From the NCBI GenBank assembly GCA_964486055.1, contig CAZALE010000002.1, positions 186,001-250,000 of the forward strand: a DNA stretch of 64,000 nt, given 5' to 3'. The notes beneath the pieces were generated by a model. It saw only the letters and a program-made list of their open reading frames with translations, was not told where the DNA came from and ran no database searches. This stretch comes from J014 sp964486055 (GTDB lineage: Bacteria; Acidobacteriota; Blastocatellia; Pyrinomonadales; Pyrinomonadaceae). Numbering within the stretch: the stretch's first letter is position 1; each line of letters begins with the position of its first letter. The position numbers and the translations under genes are program-made. This document shows, in pieces, positions 51,078 through 59,617 of the stretch.

Positions 51078-51517
51078 TTTTGATATGGATAACCTTTCAT
51101 TATTGTATACGCACGATATAATTGCTCGAGCAGTATGACCCTTGCCATCTCATGCGTAAAAGTCAGAACCGATAAGGATAAACTAAAATTAGCCCTTTGA
51201 GCAACCTCAGAAGTCACTCCTTCAGCTCCTCCTATTACAAAGGTGATTTCTTTTGTTCCGAAAACCTGCCATTTTTCAATTTGCCTAGCTAATTCAACCG
51301 AATTAAGCATCTTACCTTTCTCATCTAGCAGGATAACAAAGCTTTTTTGATTCAAGTTTTCTATGATTTGTTTGCTTTCTTGAAATTTATCGTTACTTTC
51401 CTTCAGCTCTAGCACCTCAACCTTCGTAAAGTGCAGCAAACGTCGCAGATACTCCTCCTGTAAACCCAACCAATTTTTATCTCTCGTTTTTCCGATCCAG
51501 ATAAATCGAAGTTTCAT
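51074..51517 (-). CDS. rlmH: 23S rRNA pseudouridine(1915) N3-methyltransferase RlmH
   Basis: A 147-residue SPOUT methyltransferase. The C-terminal trefoil knot reads EITFVIGGAEGVTSEVAQRA, followed by LSLSVLTFTHEMARVILLEQ and LYRAYTIMKGYPYQK, close to the family end with the terminal Tyr. The N-terminus KLRFIWIGKTRDKNW is also typical. It methylates helix 69 of 23S rRNA. It overlaps the glycosyltransferase stop and the DksA-like start by four bases each. Confidence 0.95.
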   Translation of the reverse strand: MKLRFIWIGKTRDKNWLGLQEEYLRRLLHFTKVEVLELKESNDKFQESKQIIENLNQKSFVILLDEKGKMLNSVELARQIEKWQVFGTKEITFVIGGAEGVTSEVAQRANFSLSLSVLTFTHEMARVILLEQLYRAYTIMKGYPYQK

Positions 51518-52566
51518 GTTTTAGACGGGTGCACGATAAAATCCTTGACTGCGCTCATAACTCCTTTTGAAAACCTCGTGTAACGTCCACTTAAGAGTTC
51601 TCTCATTATAGGCACAAGACGTTTGACACGATTCTCCGGCAGCTTAAGTCGATTTTCAAGATGAAAAATATACTCAAATTTTCTTTTGATCAGCTCATCC
51701 AAACAAATAGCAAGATCAAACCTACTAGCTATGTGAGGATATCTAGAAATCGCTTCCTCGATTTTATAGAGTCTCTCAATGTCTTTGTGAAGTAAATCTA
51801 TCGTCTGACTCATTGGCAAAGAGTATTTTTTTTGATGCTTTAACAAAAATCCCAATGAGCGAACAGATCCTTTAGTGGTTGTTACGGACGGAGATCCAAG
51901 ACCTAACTGTTGACCAGAATGTAATCTATATTGAATCAAAGGTTGTTCTATGAACTTCACCTCTGACAGGATAGACATGGCTAACGCAATCCAACCATCA
52001 TGAATGGTGTTTGGTAAATCTAATGGGATAGGCAGAAATGCCTCCCTAAATTGTGAACGAAAGGCCATCGTGGCTCCCGTAACAACATTGGAGTCAATTA
52101 AAACTTTGCGAAGCCCAGAATCCAAAGCTTCTTTACGCTTTTTTGATGGAAAGTAGTAATACCAAAGGCTCTGGCCGAGCTTGTTAGAATTTTCATCTAT
52201 CAACTCAGCATCGCTAAAAATCATCCCTATTTTTTCGTTTAGTAAGAATTCACGTTCGATTATTGCGATCTTGTTGGAAAACCAAATATCGTCCTGATCA
52301 CATAAAAAGATTAAATCTCCCTGACACAATCTTATGGATTTCTCAAAATTTAAAGTTGAGCCGAGATTTGTTTCATTCGAAAAAAAGCGAACAGTAAAGG
52401 GAGCAGTTCTAATAAATTCGTTTATTATATCAACGGTCGAATCTGAGGATGCGTCGTCACAAATAATCAATTCATCAGGAGGACGTATCTGATTAGCTAT
52501 ACTTTTCAGTTGTTCTGCTAAAAATTTTTCTCCGTTGTAGGTACAGAGAGCTACCGAGATTCTCAT
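51514..52566 (-). CDS. Family 2 glycosyltransferase
   Basis: About 350 residues from the ATG at 52566; ATGs at 52575 and 52596 are in frame, but 52596 lies inside a transcription terminator hairpin. The GT-A fold starts with MRISVALCTYNGEKFLAEQL, then PDELIICDDASSDSTVDIIN and the DxD-type metal site in DLIFLCDQDDIWFSNKI. ATMAFRSQFREAFLPIP follows. It resembles rhamnosyl- or galactosyl-transferases of O-antigen synthesis, but substrates cannot be assigned. It is the first gene of the chain glycosyltransferase-rlmH-dksA-comF, all overlapping by four bases. Confidence 0.9.
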   Translation of the reverse strand: MRISVALCTYNGEKFLAEQLKSIANQIRPPDELIICDDASSDSTVDIINEFIRTAPFTVRFFSNETNLGSTLNFEKSIRLCQGDLIFLCDQDDIWFSNKIAIIEREFLLNEKIGMIFSDAELIDENSNKLGQSLWYYYFPSKKRKEALDSGLRKVLIDSNVVTGATMAFRSQFREAFLPIPLDLPNTIHDGWIALAMSILSEVKFIEQPLIQYRLHSGQQLGLGSPSVTTTKGSVRSLGFLLKHQKKYSLPMSQTIDLLHKDIERLYKIEEAISRYPHIASRFDLAICLDELIKRKFEYIFHLENRLKLPENRVKRLVPIMRELLSGRYTRFSKGVMSAVKDFIVHPSKT

Positions 52567-52581
52567 AGATGCCATTATGAT

Positions 52582-52612
52582 CTGCGAAAGTAGCATAAAA
52601 CTACTTTCGCAG
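52582..52612 (-). terminator. Hairpin after the prolyl oligopeptidase gene
   Basis: Perfect 12-bp arms CTGCGAAAGTAG (52582-52593) and CTACTTTCGCAG (52601-52612) with a 7-base loop. It lies 18 bases beyond the oligopeptidase stop, on the minus strand, and just before the glycosyltransferase gene. There is no T tract, so it may be a partial terminator. Confidence 0.6.
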
Positions 52613-52630
52613 GCCGGTCACTTTAAAAAA

Positions 52631-54748
52631 TCAATCAACCTTAATCTCAAGATTCTTGATCAAGAAAGCATAAATATCAGTTTGCTCATCAATCTGCTTA
52701 GATGTAGGTTTTCCTGCACCATGCCCCGCGCGGGTTTCGATGCGAATAAGCACTGGCGCCGCGCCAGCTTGTGCTTCTTGAAGAGTAGCTGCGTATTTAA
52801 AGCTATGCGCAGGCACCACCCTATCATCATGATCAGCAGTTGTTATTAGAACAGCAGGATATTTTGTGCCTTTCTTTATGTTATGAAGAGGAGAATAAGC
52901 ATATATTGCCTTGAAGTCATCGGGGTTATCTGGGGATCCATATTCGGATGTCCATGCCCACCCGATAGTAAATTTGTGGAATCTAAGCATATCCATTACG
53001 CCAACCGCAGGCAGGGCAGCCCCAAAAAGCTCTGGCCGCTGATTTAGAACTGCACCTACTAGTAATCCCCCATTAGAGCCGCCAGAAATTGCCAGTTTTT
53101 TCGGCGAGGTGTACTTGTTGTTGATTAGCCACTCGGCTGCAGCTATGAAATCATCAAACACATTCTGCTTCTTTGATTTTGTACCTGCTTGATGCCACTC
53201 TTCGCCATACTCCCCTCCACCACGCAAATTCGGCATTGCAAACACGCCGCCCATTTCAAGCCAAACTATCCTTGAGACAGAGAAAGAAGGAGTCAAAGAG
53301 ATGTTAAAGCCACCATAGCCATAAAGCAGTGTCGGATTGTTACCATCTAGTCTAATTCCTTTCTTATGTACAATAAACATTGGGACGCGGGTTCCATCCT
53401 TGGAAGGATAAAATACTTGTTTAACTTCAATTTCCTCCGGATTGAATTTCACACTGGGTTGACGAAAGACTTCTGAAACCCCAGTTGCCAGATTATAGCG
53501 ATATATCGTCGGTGGGACTGCAAAGCTAGTAAAAGTGTAGAAGGTTTCCGTGTCGTTACGACGACCATAAAAACCACTAGCTGTGCCAATCGTGGGATAC
53601 TTCACATCACGAATAAATTTACCGCGTAAGTCATACACCTTGGTTTGTGTATAAGCATCTTTCAAATAAGAAACAATTATATAGTCACCGACTAAACTGG
53701 CATCAGCTATTGTTTCATTTGTCTGTGGAATTATCTCTCGCCAGTCTTTTCGACCAGGGTTTTCAATATTAATGGCTATGATGCGCTTACGAGGCGCTTG
53801 GTAATCCGTTAGAAAGTAAAAAACCTTACCATCATTGCCCAAAAATCTATAATCATTCTCAAATTCGCTTATCAGCTCAATCACCTTGGAATCCTGTTTT
53901 GTAAGATCCTTGTAAAAGATTAAGTTCCTTGGATCTGTACCCTTCCAAACATTGATTATGAGATAAATTCCGTCCTCTGTAACCTCTCCGCCAAAGCCCC
54001 ACTCCTTATGATCGGGTCGCTCGTAAATTAATTTGTCTTCTGATTGCGAGGTGCCTACTTTATGGTAGTAAAGTTTGTGATAAAAATTCTGCCCTGCTAA
54101 TTTCGTCTTTTCATCAGGTTCAGGGTATCTAGAATAAAAGAATCCTTTTCCATCCTTAGTCCAGGAAACTCCGGAAAATTTCACCCACTTTATTACATCA
54201 GAAAGATCTTCACCGGTGTCTACATTGCGCACTCTCCATTCCTGCCAATCAGAGCCGCCGGAAGAAAGTCCATAAGCGAGTAACCTACCGTCTTCTGATA
54301 CCGCAAAACCAGTAAGTGAAATAGTTCCATCAGAAGATAATTTGTTAGGGTCTAATAAAACTCTTCCTTCACCGCGTAATGAATTGGCCACATACAAGAC
54401 TGGCTGATTTTGTAGACCATCATTCTTAAAGTAAAAATACTTATCTCCGCGCTTAAATGGCGCTGAGTATTTCTCATAGTTCCACAGTTCGGTCAATCTT
54501 TTCCTTATTTTATCTCGCTGTGGAATATTGTCGAGATATGCTCTAGTGATTTTATTCTGCTCCTCAATCCAGGCTTTTGTTTCCGGCGCATTGGCATCTT
54601 CTAGCCACCTATAAGGATCTGCGACTTTTATGCCATGATAGTCATCAACCTGCTCGACTTTTTTGGTTTTCGGATACTGTATACTTTGTGCTGATATGTT
54701 GGGTATCATCGCAGCCAATAACATAAAAAATAAGCAAAATCTTTTCAT
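52631..54748 (-). CDS. Prolyl oligopeptidase family serine peptidase (S9A)
   Basis: About 705 residues from the ATG at 54748, with GGAGGGAG directly upstream. A signal peptide (KRFCLFFMLLAAMIPNISAQ) indicates export to the periplasm. The seven-bladed beta-propeller (about 75-415) opens with DPYRWLEDANAPETKAWIEE. The catalytic domain has the Ser in ISGGSNGGLLVGAV, the Asp in TTADHDDRVVPAHSF and the His in ETRAGHGAGKPT, so the triad is complete. It cleaves after proline in short peptides. Ends with the hairpin at 52582. Confidence 0.95.
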   Translation of the reverse strand: MKRFCLFFMLLAAMIPNISAQSIQYPKTKKVEQVDDYHGIKVADPYRWLEDANAPETKAWIEEQNKITRAYLDNIPQRDKIRKRLTELWNYEKYSAPFKRGDKYFYFKNDGLQNQPVLYVANSLRGEGRVLLDPNKLSSDGTISLTGFAVSEDGRLLAYGLSSGGSDWQEWRVRNVDTGEDLSDVIKWVKFSGVSWTKDGKGFFYSRYPEPDEKTKLAGQNFYHKLYYHKVGTSQSEDKLIYERPDHKEWGFGGEVTEDGIYLIINVWKGTDPRNLIFYKDLTKQDSKVIELISEFENDYRFLGNDGKVFYFLTDYQAPRKRIIAINIENPGRKDWREIIPQTNETIADASLVGDYIIVSYLKDAYTQTKVYDLRGKFIRDVKYPTIGTASGFYGRRNDTETFYTFTSFAVPPTIYRYNLATGVSEVFRQPSVKFNPEEIEVKQVFYPSKDGTRVPMFIVHKKGIRLDGNNPTLLYGYGGFNISLTPSFSVSRIVWLEMGGVFAMPNLRGGGEYGEEWHQAGTKSKKQNVFDDFIAAAEWLINNKYTSPKKLAISGGSNGGLLVGAVLNQRPELFGAALPAVGVMDMLRFHKFTIGWAWTSEYGSPDNPDDFKAIYAYSPLHNIKKGTKYPAVLITTADHDDRVVPAHSFKYAATLQEAQAGAAPVLIRIETRAGHGAGKPTSKQIDEQTDIYAFLIKNLEIKVD

Positions 54749-55001
54749 GACTCCCTCCATTTTTGAAAATGCTGAAGATGATAGTTTAGCAACTTAGTAA
54801 TGAATTAAGAAGCAGCATCAGCTGAAGCAAGCTTATCTAAAAATACGATTCCTTACCTTATAAGATAACCCAATAGCTCTTTTTGCATCAGTGGGTTTCC
54901 GATCTTAATAAGATCTAAAACATAACCTTCCTTACGAGCATTCATGAACATAAGTTTTGAAATTTTTAAATCAATAAAGCAACAAAAACACGGGCTAATC
55001 T

Positions 55002-56339
55002 TCAATCGTTTTCCATAGCAAACATTTCTTCAGTTATCCCAATTGAATTCAAAAGGGCTTTTGCTTTTAAGTTAGTTTCCTCGTACTCTGCTGAGGGTTC
55101 ACTGTCGATTACTATTCCACCTCCAACTTTAAACCTAATATTTCTTCTACTCATATTCATTGTTCTTATAGCCACTGAACAATTAGTTAAATTTTCGGCG
55201 CCCAGAACTCCATGAGCAAAATCAGGATTCATCATATGGTAACCGATAGCCCCCATCGATAACCCTCTGTTCGAAGGCTCTAATGCTTCAATTATCTGCA
55301 TAGTGCGAATCTTAGGCGCACCAGTGATAGAACCACATGGAAAAAGAGCAGTTAAAACATCTGAAAATTTAATATTATCCCGCAATTTACCAGAGATAGT
55401 CGAAACCATTTGGAATAAAGTCGAATAAGCCTCTATTTCACACAATCTTTCAACTTTTATTGAGCCGAATTCACAAATTCTTCCAAGATCATTTCTCATC
55501 AGATCGACAATCATGATGTTTTCAGCACGCTCTTTCTCTGAGTTACTCAATTCCATCATGAGTTTTTTATCATCGATTGCAGTCTTACCTCGCTTACGAG
55601 TGCCTTTTATGGGCGAAGCGATTATAGTTTTACCCTCAATCCTGAAAAATTGCTCAGGAGATGCAGAAACAACTCGATCTTCTCCTCTATCTATGAAGGC
55701 AGCAAAGGGAACTGGATGATTTCGCCTTAAACGAAGGAAAATCTCCGCAGCTACTGGATTATCGTAACTCTCAACCAAGATTTCCCTGGTTAGATTGACT
55801 TGATATGTATCCCCGCTGCAAATAAAATCCTTTATTTTACGAATCGCTGACTCATAACTGGATTGATCCAGATCTGAAGAAATTTTCTTAACTTTTGACC
55901 TATCAGCTGAAACGAAGCCTTTCGAAGAGCGAAGTGATTCTTTAAGCTCAGTAAATTTTTTTTGATTCCCTACCAAATACGTAGACGATGTTCGATAATC
56001 GTGAATTATCAAAAAATCAAAAATCGCTAGAAATATATCGGGCTCACTTGAATAATAATTTTTTCGTCTTTGTATTTTGTTTAGTTTTAACCCAAAGTCA
56101 TAAGATATCGTAAAGATACAGAAAACATCTTCTGTTTTAAGTAGATTATCTAATTGCGTTAATGAATCTTTTGGATCTTTATGAGAAATTTTAAAAGTTT
56201 TTATCGGATCGAAGGATGCAAGCAAGAAATGATTCTGTCCGAAAACACCGCAGCTATCTAAGATATAAACCTTACGTTCACCAGTTATGGATACTAACGC
56301 TCTAATTAAATCCTCAGCGCTGACATTCAAATTTTCCAT
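55002..56339 (-). CDS. pabB: Aminodeoxychorismate synthase component I (PabB-like)
   Basis: A 445-residue chorismate-binding enzyme. The Lys-containing motif PIKGTRKRG marks it as aminodeoxychorismate synthase rather than anthranilate synthase, which has Ala at that place. Further motifs are SNSEKERAENIMIVDLMRND, FPCGSITGAPKIRTMQIIEA, VAIRTM and the final EYEETNLKAKALL. It makes the precursor of p-aminobenzoate for folate. No pabA or pabC is adjacent. It is divergent from the permease with only about 30 bases between starts, so promoters must overlap coding sequence. The N-terminal 170 residues are weakly conserved. Confidence 0.9.
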   Translation of the reverse strand: MENLNVSAEDLIRALVSITGERKVYILDSCGVFGQNHFLLASFDPIKTFKISHKDPKDSLTQLDNLLKTEDVFCIFTISYDFGLKLNKIQRRKNYYSSEPDIFLAIFDFLIIHDYRTSSTYLVGNQKKFTELKESLRSSKGFVSADRSKVKKISSDLDQSSYESAIRKIKDFICSGDTYQVNLTREILVESYDNPVAAEIFLRLRRNHPVPFAAFIDRGEDRVVSASPEQFFRIEGKTIIASPIKGTRKRGKTAIDDKKLMMELSNSEKERAENIMIVDLMRNDLGRICEFGSIKVERLCEIEAYSTLFQMVSTISGKLRDNIKFSDVLTALFPCGSITGAPKIRTMQIIEALEPSNRGLSMGAIGYHMMNPDFAHGVLGAENLTNCSVAIRTMNMSRRNIRFKVGGGIVIDSEPSAEYEETNLKAKALLNSIGITEEMFAMEND

Positions 56340-56369
56340 GTTAAAATTTTATGAGTTTTGCTATCAGGA

Positions 56370-57818
56370 ATGGAAACAGAAAAACATCTTATGAGTCAAG
56401 AAAAAAGATTTCTTATCAGAAGTTTAGGGTTAATAGCTGCAGTTTCGATAATAATTGGCAATGTAATAGGAACTGGTGTTTTTTTGAAAGCAAGGGTGAT
56501 GACCTGTAATGTGGGCTCGCCTGATTGGGTTTTGATAGCCTGGATATGTGCAGGACTTCTATCATTAGCCGGAGCTTTAACCTACGCTGAGCTATCCGCA
56601 ATGAAACCATTCGCTGGTGGAGAATACGTTTTTCTCAGAGACGCTTACGGTAGATTCTGGAGTTTTCTCTACGGATGGATGCAAATATTCATTGCAAAAA
56701 CAGGGTCGCAAGCTGCTGTTGCTATGACTCTCGCAATCGGTTTAAACGATTTTTTCAACGGAGCATTGAAAAAAAGTATTTTTAACGTCCAATTAGGAGC
56801 TTATCAATATGAATTAACCTCATTACAATTGGTAGCAGTGGCTGGGATCATGGTATTTACTATCTTAAATTGCGCATCCGCATCTTTCAGCGGTCGGGTA
56901 GCAACGTTTTTAACCGTGGTAAAAATAGCACTGATACTTTTCATAGCCATAGGAGCATTTTTTTGGTTCACAGGCGGGACATTCTCGAACTTTATGTTGA
57001 CTGAATCTGGGGCCAGCTGTGAAGGAGTTAACGACTCAGTCAGGTACAGCTCGCCTACTTACTCATTTCTTGCAGGATTTGGTGCAGCAATGATAGGCGC
57101 CCTCTGGGGATATGACGGCTGGAATAACTTGACTTTAATTGCAGGTGAAATCAAAAATCCTCAGAGAAATATCCCATTAGCCCTGATAACAGGCATGTTA
57201 GTGATAATTGCTCTTTATGTACTGGCTCACATAGCCTACTTCTATGTGCTAGACCCAACAACTATCGCCTCGGTTTCCAAGGATTCATCAGTTGCTAAAG
57301 AAGTGGTCTCACGATTTACTTCAGTATCAGGCGGCGTAGCTGTATCTATCTTCACAGTAGGCTTGATGCTGTCTTCAATCGGAACATTACACACGTCCAT
57401 CTTGACAGGCTCGAGAGTTCCATTTGCGATGGCACAAGATGGCTTAATGTTTCGTTCGCTTGCAAATCTTACTGAAAAAACCCGTGTTCCGTATGTTTCT
57501 ATTTTGTTTCAAGGTGTATGGGCAAGCGCTCTAGCCCTCTCTGGCTCGTTTGATACACTCACAGATTACGTGATTTTTGGCTCATGGATTTTCTATGCCC
57601 TGGTAACATCATCGATTTTTGTATTCCGGAAAAAATTTCCGGACGCTGAAAGACCTTATAGAGCATTTGGCTATCCCTTCGTTCCAGCTGTCTTCTTAAT
57701 TAGTGCATTCTTGCTTCTAATCAATACACTCATAAACACACCAACGCAGGCATTAGCAGGAATTTTTCTGATTTTGCTTGGATTACCAATTTATTATTAT
57801 TTGATAAGAGCAAAGTAA
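56370..57818 (+). CDS. APC-superfamily amino-acid permease (LAT-like)
   Basis: About 482 residues from the ATG at 56370; a TTG at 56358 and an ATG at 56391 are alternatives, and none has a clear ribosome-binding site. Twelve hydrophobic segments are visible. The first helix holds the substrate-binding stretch IIGNVIGTGVFLKARVM, followed by LSLAGALTYAELSAMKPFAG and GGEYVFLRDAYGRFWSFLYG. GYDGWNNLTLIAGEIKNPQR resembles L-type amino-acid transporters. The substrate is probably a neutral amino acid; this is inference. Confidence 0.9.
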   Translation: METEKHLMSQEKRFLIRSLGLIAAVSIIIGNVIGTGVFLKARVMTCNVGSPDWVLIAWICAGLLSLAGALTYAELSAMKPFAGGEYVFLRDAYGRFWSFLYGWMQIFIAKTGSQAAVAMTLAIGLNDFFNGALKKSIFNVQLGAYQYELTSLQLVAVAGIMVFTILNCASASFSGRVATFLTVVKIALILFIAIGAFFWFTGGTFSNFMLTESGASCEGVNDSVRYSSPTYSFLAGFGAAMIGALWGYDGWNNLTLIAGEIKNPQRNIPLALITGMLVIIALYVLAHIAYFYVLDPTTIASVSKDSSVAKEVVSRFTSVSGGVAVSIFTVGLMLSSIGTLHTSILTGSRVPFAMAQDGLMFRSLANLTEKTRVPYVSILFQGVWASALALSGSFDTLTDYVIFGSWIFYALVTSSIFVFRKKFPDAERPYRAFGYPFVPAVFLISAFLLLINTLINTPTQALAGIFLILLGLPIYYYLIRAK

Positions 57819-57838
57819 GCTATTTACGGGAGTAAAAC

Positions 57839-58171
57839 ATGATTAGAGACAGAAGAAGTGGTGGAGATCGTAGAAAGGCTGAGCGATTCGAGACAAATAT
57901 AGAAATCGAATGGGAAGGATTGATAGGAAAAAGAAAAGGAATAATCACTGATATAAGTACGGCAGGCTGCTTTATTTTATCCTCCGGTGAGGTCGAAGAT
58001 GGTGAAAGCGTCAAAATATTCTTTCCGCTTACCGATGGCAGAAAAGTGCAATTTTGGGGAGAGGTTGTAAATCATGTATATGAGATAGGTTTTGCGATTC
58101 GCTTCGTGGAATTGACCGAGGCTCAAAAGGAATTCCTCGAGATTTTCGTCGATACATTAAGAAGCGATTGA
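57839..58171 (+). CDS. PilZ domain protein
   Basis: A 110-residue single PilZ domain. The c-di-GMP binding signature is present: the RxxxR-type motif in RRKAERFETN and DISTAGCFILSSG for the D/NxSxxG motif. ATG 57839 has GGGAG upstream. It starts 20 bases after the permease stop and may be cotranscribed with it. It could link c-di-GMP to the secretion or pilus machinery, but nothing in the neighbourhood shows which target it has. No diguanylate cyclase is seen in this window. Confidence 0.88.
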   Translation: MIRDRRSGGDRRKAERFETNIEIEWEGLIGKRKGIITDISTAGCFILSSGEVEDGESVKIFFPLTDGRKVQFWGEVVNHVYEIGFAIRFVELTEAQKEFLEIFVDTLRSD

Positions 58172-58196
58172 CACCATATATTAAAAGTTTGTTGAG

Positions 58197-59615
58197 TCAT
58201 TGACTGGCTCGAAAGTGCTTTCTCTCTAAACCATACTCACGCAATCTTCTATATAGAGTAGAAGGGGATATGCCAAGCAGCTTTGCAGTTTTTCCGCGAT
58301 GCCAACCTGTCTGCTCCAGCGCCTGTAAAATCTGCCGCTTCTCTAATTCGTGCAAAGCCAAAGGGGCTGAAGCTTGAGAAATATCCTTCGATAGTGTCCC
58401 CTTCGCAACTGAAAAAATCGCTGAGGCATTGGTTAGTGTGTTTGCTCCAGGATTTACGATCTCTGGTGGCAGTTCCTTTAGGGTTATAACTCCCTCATCA
58501 GCCAGTAGCACGGCCCTTTCCAAGCAATTTCTCAATTGGCGAACGTTCCCCGGCCAATCATAACTCTTCAATGCCTCGAGTGCCTCTGGGGCAATCCTCG
58601 GGGGATTTTGATTGGTGATTTTCTTCAAGAGATAATGAGTCAGGGGCTCTATGTCCTCACGTCTTTCTCTAAGCGGTGGAATATGTATTTCAAAGCTGTT
58701 GATTCTGTAAAGTAAGTCTGGTCGAAATAATCCCTCAGCAACGGCTTGCTGAGGATTACGATTTGTAGCTGCAATTAGGCGAACATTTACCTCTACCTTT
58801 CTTATTCCTCCGACACGAAAGAAGGATCTGGTTTCCAAAGCGCGTAGCAATTTTGATTGCAAGGTCAGCGGCATCTCCATTATCTCATCTAAAAAGAGCG
58901 TACCACCATCAGCGATTTCAAATAACCCAAGCTTACGTCCTCTTGCTCCTGAAAAAGCCCCAGCTTCGTATCCAAACAACTCTGATTCCAATAGATTATC
59001 CTGCAAAGCTGCGCAGTTTAGGTCTACAAATGGACTTGATGCGCGTGCACTTAAACGATGTATGGCTTGTGCTATTAATTCTTTTCCGGTGCCACTTTCA
59101 CCAGTGATTAAAACGTTGGTCTCGCTGACAGCCACCCGCTGAACTAATCTCAAAACCTCTTTCATCTGGATGGATTCAGCAACGATCTCTGGCAGATCTA
59201 CACTTTTACGCTCGATCTGAGCTCGAAGTCTCTGATTGTCTATTTTTAGTCTGAATTTTTCAGCGGCCTGTGAGACTAAAGCTGCTAATTCGGTAATACG
59301 GTAAGGTTTTGTGAGATAATCGTAAGCTCCTAGTTTCATGGCCTCTATGGCATTTTCTATGGTCCCGTGCCCGGTAATCATTATGACTTCAGGCGGATTT
59401 TGCCTTTTTTCCTTGAGACGTCGGAGAAGTTCAATTCCGTCTATGCGAGGCATGTTTATATCCGTCAAGATAACCTCAAAGTCTTTCTCTTCCATTATCT
59501 GCCATGCTTCTTCACCATCAGACGCAGTTTCAACATAATGCCCCATTCGGCTCAATTCTTTTTTAACAACGAGCCTCAGATTAGTTTCGTCGTCTACAAC
59601 TAAAACTTTTGCCAT
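58197..59615 (-). CDS. NtrC-family sigma-54-dependent response regulator
   Basis: A 472-residue regulator. The receiver domain (about 3-117) has the phospho-accepting Asp in EVILTDINMPRIDG. The AAA+ domain (about 140-370) has GESGTGKELIAQAIHRLS and Walker B GGTLFLDEIMEMP; its sigma-54 contact loop reads GAFSGA rather than GAFTGA. The C-terminal Fis-type helix-turn-helix is KTAKLLGISPSTLYRRLREY. It is two bases behind the histidine kinase gene, so the two form a cognate pair. Targets are unknown; sigma-54 promoters were not recognised in the window. Confidence 0.95.
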   Translation of the reverse strand: MAKVLVVDDETNLRLVVKKELSRMGHYVETASDGEEAWQIMEEKDFEVILTDINMPRIDGIELLRRLKEKRQNPPEVIMITGHGTIENAIEAMKLGAYDYLTKPYRITELAALVSQAAEKFRLKIDNQRLRAQIERKSVDLPEIVAESIQMKEVLRLVQRVAVSETNVLITGESGTGKELIAQAIHRLSARASSPFVDLNCAALQDNLLESELFGYEAGAFSGARGRKLGLFEIADGGTLFLDEIMEMPLTLQSKLLRALETRSFFRVGGIRKVEVNVRLIAATNRNPQQAVAEGLFRPDLLYRINSFEIHIPPLRERREDIEPLTHYLLKKITNQNPPRIAPEALEALKSYDWPGNVRQLRNCLERAVLLADEGVITLKELPPEIVNPGANTLTNASAIFSVAKGTLSKDISQASAPLALHELEKRQILQALEQTGWHRGKTAKLLGISPSTLYRRLREYGLERKHFRASQ

Positions 59616-59617
59616 AT

